Assembly (NCBI GenBank): GCA_964020155.1
Contig: OZ026566.1
Span: 792,501 to 840,000, forward strand
DNA from: Chondrilla cf. caribensis
Taxonomy: Eukaryota; Porifera; Demospongiae; Chondrillida; Chondrillidae
Reading direction: 5' to 3'
Length of the DNA: 47,500 nucleotides
Shown here: piece by piece, positions 22,363-37,808 of the stretch
Numbering within the stretch: position 1 is the first letter of the stretch
Layout: each line of letters opens with the position of its first letter
Program-made: the position numbers and the translations under genes
The notes under the pieces: generated by a model
What the model saw: only the letters and a program-made list of their open reading frames with translations
The model's database searches: none
Told to the model about the DNA's origin: nothing

Positions 22363-22756
22363 TCAAGTATGCATGTGTGTGCGTGTGTGTGTTTCAAGTA
22401 TGCATGTGTGTGTGTGTGTGTGTGTGTGTGTTTCAAGTATGCATGTGTCCATATGTATATTTTGTGTGTATGCATGCATGTGCATGTAATTTGAAACCAA
22501 ATGTCACTATTATTAAGTTGAAATGATACTTGATTATGTCCAAATGTACCTACATAATATATTTGTATACTCTAGTTGTACTCCTCTATGTATTTGGCAC
22601 AGTACTGTGGTATATCTTTATTGTGTAGGGTTTTACAAGTCCTGTGAGTTAACCGGCTACACAGCAGTGCGTGAGAGTGACAGGAGGTCATGGGAGAGAA
22701 AACGGCTGGAGTTATCTGAACCTTCGTCTCAGAACTCCATGAAGGGGAGTTCTTAG
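13034..22756 (+). CDS. CEBPZOS: CEBPZOS-like small mitochondrial membrane protein, intron 1 carries a retrotransposon
   Basis: Three plus-strand exons: 13034-13145, 22251-22295 and 22629-22756, phases 1 and 1, encoding 94 aa. Exon 1 gives a start, a hydrophobic helix (GVLGAEFGVAGVCYYYW, about residues 14-30) and NMNVSQ. Exon 2 gives DYREQMQQRHPRVLE. Exon 3 gives FYKSCELTGYTAVRE and a charged tail. The spliced order follows human CEBPZOS (80 aa) as remembered: GVLVAELVGVFGAY, then MHTSQDFRQTM, then YYKSTEKSG. Vertebrate CEBPZOS is a small mitochondrial membrane protein of unclear function. The first donor (GTTTGG) is weak; without splicing the frame ends after 50 aa. Intron 1 is 9.1 kb because an 8.1 kb element sits in it. 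An AATAAA lies 65 bp after the stop. Confidence 0.78.
13226..13739 (-). repeat. Split direct repeat B2 of the YR element
   Basis: A 514-bp duplicate of B1 that forms the 3' (minus-strand) terminus. The flank immediately outside reads attaatgg. Confidence 0.86.
14096..14356 (-). repeat. Split direct repeat A2 of the YR element
   Basis: A 261-bp copy of A1. It is joined directly to B1 on one side and separated from B2 by 356 bp on the other (13740-14095). Confidence 0.88.
14356..14869 (-). repeat. Split direct repeat B1 of the YR element
   Basis: A 514-bp segment matching 13226-13739 base for base on reading. It abuts A2, as in the circle junction expected for this order. Its small plus-strand ORFs (60 and 65 aa) repeat exactly in both copies and resemble no known protein. 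Confidence 0.88.
15139..16149 (-). CDS. Tyrosine recombinase of the YR retrotransposon
   Basis: This 336-aa ORF has a phage-integrase-like fold. An N-terminal SAM-like region (about 15-115) is followed by the catalytic domain with Arg166 in GFLRCAEF, HSFR (His283, Arg286), and a C-terminal LGRWESSAYQLYL that supplies Trp309 and the nucleophile, probably Tyr317. In this order the recombinase integrates a circular DNA intermediate, replacing a DDE integrase. Its 5' end overlaps the end of the reverse transcriptase ORF by 85 bp in another frame, so translation probably needs reinitiation, a frameshift or a separate mRNA. The ATG at 16149 is the first in frame; the true start could differ. Confidence 0.92.
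   Translation of the reverse strand: MVPSCARQTRLDLARVETAFHEFYSQGLASSTQKCYSSGQKRFLTFCSSFNLQPIPPSEHTILLFISQLGLEGLSLSTIKSYLAAIRNLLINGGFPNHQLYTPRVELVIRGIKRSKVYSKNAKRSRLPITPAILSQLKRAWSSHPISSDCRMLWAAACTGFFGFLRCAEFTAPSVTSFDPCKHLTLDDVSVSQSQSTVTSIAIHIKVSKTDQFGKGYHIHLARTGAALCPVSALLDYLSIRGTSKGPLFLLANGHPLTRSVLVTKVRSALSTSGMDVDKYSGHSFRIGAATTALRAGISDAKIKMLGRWESSAYQLYLQAPSKELASVCPILATCQ
16065..17918 (-). CDS. Reverse transcriptase / RNase H polyprotein of the YR retrotransposon
   Basis: A 617-aa ORF. The reverse transcriptase carries KIDISSAFRIIPV (near 226), LPFGLRSAP (260) and the catalytic YLDDFLVIG (293), all typical of DIRS-order polymerases. The RNase H begins at FTDASGNFGCGAVWG and continues with HIDNMAVVEVL. 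No aspartic protease is visible, as usual for the order. The ORF is intact. Its end overlaps the recombinase ORF, and its start lies about 100 bp downstream of the gag stop. Confidence 0.93.
   Translation of the reverse strand: MNNNVIWHVMHEFGTLACISVAFKQSPLWFLPTETHGFIPTCARVARLLATRFLRLQQVGAHSRAVPHLPQSALEIHTPLRVDVWSDSLLHHPNREWVSGLLTGLREGVHIGFDRTTLRKSARANMQSASDHPEVVQQYLDNELQSGNLAGPFLPSQVDDVTINRFGVIPKHHKPGKWRLIVDLSYPQGFSINDGISSADSSMVYSSLDDAARLIAIHGRNAILAKIDISSAFRIIPVHPQDRPLLGMCWNNNIYIDKQLPFGLRSAPVIFNAYADALEWILKEHGCRFIIHYLDDFLVIGPPNSLECQTGLNTMLSICKSLGVPLADEKIEGPSTCLSFLGIELDSTTMQARLPQDKLTRLRQELATWQVKKSCTRKELEHLVGVLQFACKVVPQGRPFVRRMINLLCVPKEPYHHVRLNKEFRSDLLWWHSFVHIWNGISLLRLTNVLIPSANIFTDASGNFGCGAVWGLQWIQGVWPVEWHHVNIMTKEMVPVVLACATWGRQWSGKHIHIHIDNMAVVEVLKKGSSKEPSGIVMHLLRCLSFVSAIFQFTYSAFHIPGVCNSLADDISRNQLSSLPSQKVTVSPDLWSLLVQDRPDWTSPEWRRLFTNSIHRV
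18015..21067 (-). CDS. Putative gag of the YR retrotransposon, inferred two-exon gene
   Basis: Exon 1 (21067-20839) encodes MAEQVPPSP, a predicted glutamine-rich coiled coil (residues about 13-50) and a Ser/Pro-rich linker ending DAQ. A GTACGT donor follows in phase 1. Exon 2 (18691-18015) begins after a CACACAG acceptor in the matching phase, continues VKTNEATLSG, and ends with a Cys/His-rich knuckle (CNRW..CPFKNCRFAHACAVC) and a basic Ser/Lys tail. The spliced product is about 301 aa. DIRS-order gags often have zinc knuckles that bind RNA. Unspliced, exon 2 would start at an ATG at 18887 with an unrelated leader. Splicing is inferred from matching phase and consensus sites only. Confidence 0.7.
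19370..20250. repeat. 63-bp tandem array inside the gag intron of the YR element
   Basis: The unit contains aacaagcaggctac and cccaagcagggagg. About 11 clear copies lie at 19560-20250, with degenerate copies to the left. The 63-bp length is a multiple of three, so stop-free frames run through it and give spurious 260-270 aa reading frames. It lies in the inferred gag intron (18692-20838). Confidence 0.9.
21103..21363 (-). repeat. Split direct repeat A1 of the YR element
   Basis: A 261-bp copy of 14096-14356, identical by eye. It forms the 5' (minus-strand) end of the element and holds nested palindromes around the run agtatacgtatacg. Confidence 0.88.
21364..22250. other. Remaining intron 1 of the CEBPZOS-like gene
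   Basis: AT-rich sequence right of the retrotransposon. One 62-codon plus-strand ORF (21379-21567) has no recognisable features. I see no other element. Confidence 0.5.
22319..22475. repeat. (TG)n-based compound repeat, intron 2 of the CEBPZOS-like gene
   Basis: Three TG blocks are each followed by tttcaagtatgcatgtg, so a larger unit of about 45-50 bp is repeated. Confidence 0.88.
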
Positions 22757-22820
22757 CCCCTGTATATTGTGTGTATTTATCTGTATTGTGTGAATAATAT
22801 TACATCATAAATGCTTGAAA

Positions 22821-22826
22821 AATAAA
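22821..22826 (+). terminator. Poly(A) signal AATAAA for the CEBPZOS-like gene
   Basis: A canonical AATAAA lies 65 bp downstream of the TAG stop, in AT-rich sequence, at the expected distance for a short 3' UTR. Confidence 0.55.
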
Positions 22827-23219
22827 TTATATACATCCATTGGAAAGTGATTTCATATAAAAAGTACTTTTTATAATTGCTTGTCTGGTGTACTCATTTT
22901 CATGGCTCATGTTTCACGACTGGCAGCTGCGATACTCTGATGCAACAGGTCACAGTCTATGGCTGTGTATGTATCATATTAACACTGAGGGGGTCACATC
23001 AGCACCAATGAAACTCATCTCTTTGGACACCAACAGATTGGTAGTACTTCCAGAAGTGTCTACATGCATCAGTATTCATGCTATGATGCATCACATGGAC
23101 ACTGGAGAGGCCGTGGTGACCAGTAATAAAATTTGATATTTTCTAGCTGGTCACCACAAGGTCGATAGCTCATCCGGGAGGGTGTGCATGCATCTGCATT
23201 TGTGTTGCAGAGATTGTTA

Positions 23220-24110
23220 TCAACACTGGGCAGCCCATGGCAACCATTAACAGAATGTAAGACCACCTTGGCTGAAATATCATTTTAACACACTCCCTCT
23301 CCCATGAACTATGCAAGAAGGTGCTTAGTGTCATTTCTCCTATACCTTCCCATACATTAATAAAATTATTAAGCACCTCCGAATGTAGGAAGGGTTGAGG
23401 ACCACATATGGAGATGAGAATTGTTTCACACATTAGTATACATCCACAGCTAGAACTGGCTGAAATATCACGTTGACATGTACCCTCACTCATGAACTAT
23501 GCAAGAAGGTGCTTAGCAATATTTCTCCTATACCTTCCCAATATACATTAATTAGTGGTTAAGACATGAGCACGAGGGCAGTATGACATATAAAATACTG
23601 AATTTTGAGGATGCAAAGCGTCCAAGGGTGAGTGTATTTTATATGTCATACTACCCGAGTGTCCACATCTTAACCAGTATAGCATCCATTGATACAATAC
23701 ACCTAAGCAGCAGTTAATATATTAATGTTATACTGTTGCTAGCACTTTATACATCATTATAAAATTGCTGTATAATAGTACTGTTTCTATGGTAACAGAT
23801 GCTATAAAAATATCAAGCACCTCCAAATGTAGCAAGGGGTACAGACCACATACAAAAATGGGAATTGTTTCATAAGTTAGTATGCGCCCACAGCTATGTC
23901 TGGCTGAAATATCATGTTGACACACACCCTCTCCCATGAGCTATGCAAGAAGGTGCTTAGCGTTATTTCTCCGAACATAGCAAGGGTTTGGGACCACAAA
24001 CAGAGATGGGATTTGTTTCACAAGTTAGTATACATCCACAGCTAGGACTGGTTGAAATATCATGTTGACATGCCCCCTCACCCATGAGCTATCTACGTAT
24101 GTTAGAAATT
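23220..24110. repeat. Degenerate tandem copies of a roughly 200-bp repeat
   Basis: Shared blocks recur in the same order: tgaaatatca(t/c)gttgacat, catgagctatgcaagaagg, tgcttagcgttatttctcc, and tagtatacatccacagcta. At least four copies are seen, with a fifth partial one at 24330-24500. Non-coding. Confidence 0.75.
23556..23676. mobile_element. 121-bp foldback element
   Basis: Imperfect arms of about 42 bp: tggttaagacatgagcac at the left and its near reverse complement at the right, both followed inward by agtatgacatataaaatac. The short loop is itself palindromic (ggatgcaaagcgtcc). Confidence 0.7.
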
Positions 24111-24177
24111 ACATACAATAATAGAAGTTTCATTGGAACCCAACCCGCTCAGAGAAAAAGGAGAAAAGAGAAATAAT

Positions 24178-24240
24178 GCGGAATTTGAACCCAGGGTGTC
24201 TGACTGTAGCCATCATAACCACTGAGCCACGAAGCCACCG
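24178..24240 (-). mobile_element. tRNA-derived SINE head or decayed tRNA
   Basis: On the minus strand a box A (TGGCTCAGTGG) is followed by a box B (GGTTCAAATTC) at tRNA-like spacing, but the acceptor stem does not close well and there is no 3' T-run. A SINE head is the more likely reading. Confidence 0.5.
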
Positions 24241-24662
24241 CAGCAACCAGCCTTCCCAATTCTCCTTTCATACTGTACTGGTCAATGTATGGAGATGGGG
24301 AGTGGTACAGTTCCTAATTGTAGTTACGTAGGTTCGATAGGAATATCAGCTTGACACTCCACGTACCTAAACCATGAGCTACACAAAAAGTTGCTTAGTG
24401 TTTCTCTCCCTATTCTCTCCCATATATGTATACATGGAAATATTCATCCACTTCGAATATAGCTCAAATTACAGGCCACATATTATGGAGAATAGAATTA
24501 TGGCAGCCCCAATACTATTTTCATTTCAACCTCCGTTACACACGTTACACTCAATATATATTATATACATGTATATAAATAAAATATAGCCTAGTGTGTA
24601 ATATTATAATATGAATATGTTATATATAATCATGAATTATTGATAAATTAAATACAACTATG

Positions 24663-24922
24663 TACCGTATAGCGGGAAACTTTGGCGAGGTTTTTAATTT
24701 GGCGAATTGGCGATTTTACGGAAAATAGCCAAATTTAAAATCCGCCATATTTTATTCTGATGTAATCTGACGATCCAGCACGATTTGGTCATTATGCGCA
24801 TACGCGAGCCCATGATTCCTGGAATTTGTCATGCCGCCAAATTTAAAACTCGCCAATTCGTTCCGGGGACTGATTCGCCAAATTTAATGCTCGCCAAAGT
24901 TTCCCGCTATACGCGTACGGTA
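24663..24922. mobile_element. 260-bp terminal-inverted-repeat MITE
   Basis: Left end taccgtatagcgggaaactt and the inverted right end (ttcccgctatacgcgtacgg) match over about 45 bp, with a 6-bp insertion in one arm. Inner sequence repeats ttggcga motifs. Confidence 0.8.
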
Positions 24923-25146
24923 TGTATACGTATGATATGCATATTATATGAATGCATATTGGTGATAAGTCTATAAGTATAATATATTATAATTATAATA
25001 ATATGCAGTTTATAATGATAATGTTGTTGTCATGAATAATAATTTTATGCACCAACATGAGATAAACATGGCCGCATCAAGTTAGTGGTAGTGATACACA
25101 TGGATAATGTACAACAATTGTCATAGTGGTGCACACAGTATGGGCA

Positions 25147-33567
<8,421 letters not shown>

Positions 33568-33950
33568 CGTATCGGTGCTAGTTGCCTAGCAACTGGGGTT
33601 TTCCCTCACACCCACTCGGGTACGGTGACATAATCATGTACAAAGAGCGTTCTGTAATAGTATGCAAATGACGGGTACAATGCGTGTTCTTTGTTATTAG
33701 ATGCACGAGACTGACTCACTGGTCACACATGCTCCTGTCATCTTGCACGAGACTAATTATGCGACGCTAGTTAGTTACTTCGACTGATAATCGACGGAGT
33801 CTGCATATTATTCAGTCTCTGGACTGTCTGACGTCTTCTACAGTTTCAAACTCGCACCACATCAAAAGAAGGGGCGGTCCTAAGGATAACATCAACCGTC
33901 AATGGTCGAAGTGGTTCTAATAGCCTCCCCGAAGAGCTTCGAATCTGAAA
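33568..33950. promoter_or_regulatory. Bidirectional promoter interval DRC7 / cysteine-rich membrane protein
   Basis: The divergent start codons are 383 bp apart. Apart from the X-box no further gene or repeat is seen. Whether the plus-strand gene also responds to the X-box is unknown. Confidence 0.45.
33581..33593 (-). promoter_or_regulatory. X-box, predicted RFX binding site upstream of DRC7
   Basis: The 13-mer GTTGCCTAGCAAC has two RFX half-sites (GTTGCC and AGCAAC) around a 1-nt spacer, fitting the X-box consensus. It ends 14 bp upstream of the DRC7 ATG, where ciliary genes typically carry it. RFX factors activate ciliary genes across animals. Confidence 0.75.
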
Positions 33951-34712
33951 ATGAACATAAAGAGTCCGGTCAATGGCTTTGTTCGGAATCCCGGCATTCA
34001 ATTTATCTTTTTGTGCTTCTTTATAGTCGTTTATTGCCTCGGCCCAGGTAAGTACCATATTCACCGCTCGTTCGTGGAGCACGAATGTGTGTGGAGTGCT
34101 CCACTCTGTGGCTTCCCGTCCAACTGTATCAGTTGCAACGTTTCGAAAGCGGACGATTTTGTTTTCATTTCTGACAAGTACGTAACTTGAATTAAACTCG
34201 AATCTCGTACCATTTTTAATTTAACCATTTTATCACCATGTACTCTCGGACCTCACCACAATATCACCCATGGCTACTATACTCTCAAGCTGCCGTAACC
34301 CCGTAACCAGTATGCCGGATCGACATGTCCATGCATATCACACACACGGTTAATATCTCCGCACATGTGTAGTTAGTTAGATACTCCAACACCGTGTTGG
34401 AGTATCTATGGTTTAACCTTGATATGGTTCATATTTCATATGGTCTCACTGAATGTGAGTACACTTGTAATCCGTCAATACCTCCTGAAGCTAAATATTA
34501 CAACGCTCGGTAATAACTACATATATGTATTAAAAGGCGATGGCATATCCATAGTTTATTTGACATTGTGAACATTATAACTATGTGGAGCTAGTTTTGT
34601 ACGCTAAAGTGACCCCATACGTATGTTTCAATTGGTCATAGGAGTGAATTCGACATACATCATGGGTATATGGAGAATATATGTTTGCTGAATCCTATAG
34701 GATGCATGACCT

Positions 34713-34762
<50 letters not shown>

Positions 34763-36322
34763 CTAACCATAGTGTTCTTTGAATCAATTCCTTGCAGTTG
34801 ATGGAACCTGTAATACAACGTCCTGTTATCTTACTGCTGGCAATGATCGCTATGGCAACCCCCGTGAATTCTGCTGCAACTACTTCGAAACCAGCAGCTG
34901 TTGCAGTCAGGCGGAAAATGATCTTTTCAACTTGTAGTGAGTTCACTTTGTGTGTATCAACTTTCTACCCTCAGTATAGTAATATGTGATTTCCTGAGAC
35001 TGTGAGGTGTCCTCGTGTAGAGGTACCAGGTGACACTGCTTGATTGAGGCATGTGCACATTGGTAGGAATTGGCTGAGTGAATTCTATCATTGGAACATA
35101 CGTGTGAATGCATTTTCATCTGGGTCTGTACCCTGGTCAGTACTACCTACCCTGGTCCATACTACCTACCATGGTCTGTACTACCTACCCTGGTCCATAC
35201 TACCTACCATGGTCTGTACTACCTACCCTGGTCAGTACTACCTACCCTGGTCAGTACTACCTACCCTGGTCCGTACTACCTACCCTGGTCCATACTACCT
35301 ACCATGGTCTGTACTACCTACCCTGGTCCATACTACCTACCATGGTCTGTACTACCTACCCTGGTCCATACTACCTACCATGGTCTGTACTACCTACCCT
35401 GGTCCGTACTACCTACCCTGGTCTGTACTACCTACCCTGGTCCATACTACCTACCATGGTCTGTACTACCTACCATGGTCTGTACTACCTACCCTGGTCC
35501 ATACTACCTACCCTGGTCTGTACTACCTACCATGGTCTGTACTACCTACCCTGGTCAGTACTACCTACCCTGGTCAGTACTACCTACCCTGGTCCGTACT
35601 ACCTACCCTGGTCCATACTACCTACCATGGTCTGTACTACCTACCCTGGTCCATACTACCTACCATGGTCTGTACTACCTACCCTGGTCCGTACTACCTA
35701 CCCTGGTCTGTACTACCTACCCTGGTCCATACTACCTACCCTGGTCTGTACTACCTACCATGGTCTGTACTACCTACCCTGGTCCGTACTACCTACCCTG
35801 GTCTGTACTACCTACCCTGGTCCATACTACCTACCCTGGTCTGTACTACCTACCATGGTCTGTACTACCTACCCTGGTCCATACTACCTACCCTGGTCTG
35901 TACTACCTACCCTGGTCTGTACTACCTACCCTGGTCTGTACTACCTACCCTGGTCCGTACTACCTACCCTGGTCTGTACTACCTACCCTGGTCTGTACTA
36001 CCTACCATGGTCTGTACTACCTACCATGGTCTGTACTACCTACCCTGGTCTGTACTATCTACTTTGGGTTTATACTAAAAAAATATCCATTTTGCCAGGT
36101 TGATTGCAATGTACAGCTTAATCTCAGTAAACCTTTAATTATTAATTGCATTGTATTATTATTTCCTTCCTCTTTTTGTTTTGTAGTTTTCAGCTTACCT
36201 TGGGCCTCTCAATAGCAATTTTTGTGATCATTTTAATTATCATCATCGTCATCTTAGTCATTTGCTGTAAGCTCTACCAGTGCATCAAATGCTTCTTCTG
36301 CTGCTGCTGTCGAAAGGACTAA
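33951..36322 (+). CDS. Small cysteine-rich single-pass membrane protein, unrecognised family
   Basis: Three plus-strand exons: 33951-34047, 34798-34936 and 36187-36322, phases 1 and 2, encoding 123 aa. The first 31 residues include a hydrophobic signal-like stretch (FIFLCFFIVVYCLG). The ectodomain of about 45 residues has a spaced cysteine pattern (CNTTSC, EFCCNYF, SSCCSQ) with one NTT sequon. An Ile/Val-rich helix (about residues 82-105) leads to a short tail of mostly cysteines ending CCCCRKD. The layout recalls shisa-, CYYR1- or VOPP1/WBP1-like proteins, but I cannot assign it. The tail cysteines are plausible palmitoylation sites. The exons are found by splice sites and phase only, with no homologue to anchor them. 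Confidence 0.68.
34379..34407. repeat. 29-bp perfect palindrome
   Basis: 14-bp arms (agatactccaacac) around a single C, in intron 1 of the cysteine-rich gene. Confidence 0.85.
34718..34761. repeat. (TG)n microsatellite, intron 1 of the cysteine-rich gene
   Basis: 44 bp of pure TG, ending about 36 bp before the exon 2 acceptor. Confidence 0.94.
35132..36065. repeat. 19-bp minisatellite array, intron 2 of the cysteine-rich gene
   Basis: About 49 copies of tactacctacc(c/a)tggtc followed by cat, tgt, agt or cgt. The 19-bp unit is not a multiple of three but is stop-free in all three plus frames, giving spurious 330-370 aa frames. Confidence 0.96.
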
Positions 36323-36942
<620 letters not shown>

Positions 36943-37735
36943 TTAAGGTGTTGGTTCCACTTCTGTTTCCAATTGTTCAGTCTCCATTGGAACTTCAGCT
37001 TTTTGAAGTAGTTCAACTTCTTCAATTGGAGCTCTCAATCTTATTTCCTTTTCCTCAATCATTTCAATAACTTTAGCCCCTAAGTCAGGCAGGCTTCTTG
37101 CTGCATCCACATAAATTGCCTAGGAAACAAGAGAAGACCGAAAACCCTAAAACTCTACACTATGGCATATACACAAAGTAGTCTCGCGTAGCCCAGACCC
37201 ATTCTCGCCTCCAATTTGGAATTGGGACATCACCTCGGCAAGAAAGTGTTTGGTCTCATCAAGAACCTATTTCTGTACTGGGAGGCGGAGTCGACGATGA
37301 GAAATGGTAAATATATCGCACATTATTGCATATTCTAAGGGGGTAATGTCATTCGTGCACAACAGTTGGCAAGGGATGCATTGTGTTCGGTAGAGTCCTG
37401 TTAACTATGTGCAGCAATTACAATCCCAAAATACCAAAGAATTTTGAATTCTGAAGCAAACAGCCATATTCCAAATGTTTTAAAGAGATTTGTCGCAAAA
37501 GGGAGACTGCTCCCCCCGATTTTACACGGAGAGATAGATAGCGCCAACCGAGTTTATATAAGTGGGTGGTTTTAGAAAACTCAGTGAACAACAGCGAGAA
37601 CAAAATAAAATGGCAGATCAAGGGTCGGCTACGTCAGACTATACACAAAGTGGGTTGTATCAGTGTGGCCTTGTGAAGTCAAGACCTCATTGTTGGGCTG
37701 TTTTCGTAAATACTATGTACATGTGATGTGATGTG

Positions 37736-37808
<73 letters not shown>

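Larger units (their letters stand above)
22830..25146. other. Gene-free interval between the CEBPZOS-like gene and DRC7
   Basis: The two genes are tail-to-tail. The interval holds the degenerate 200-bp repeats, two foldback elements and the SINE-like head listed separately; I find no coding exon. Confidence 0.65.

Noticed and set aside
33846..34082. 78-aa minus-strand ORF overlapping the first exon of the cysteine-rich gene
   Set aside because: No recognisable family. The opposite strand gives a signal peptide with a consensus donor in phase with further exons, which is the better explanation.
35044..36215. Three overlapping 330-374 aa plus-strand ORFs rich in TTYPGLYYLPWSVLP
   Set aside because: They translate the 19-bp minisatellite, which is stop-free in all three frames; intronic by the spliced model around them.
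37185..37320. Possible mobile element starting gtctcgcgtagcccagaccc in NRDE2 intron 4
   Set aside because: The inverted partner (gggaggcggagtcg region) matches too poorly to define ends; left as a possible remnant only.
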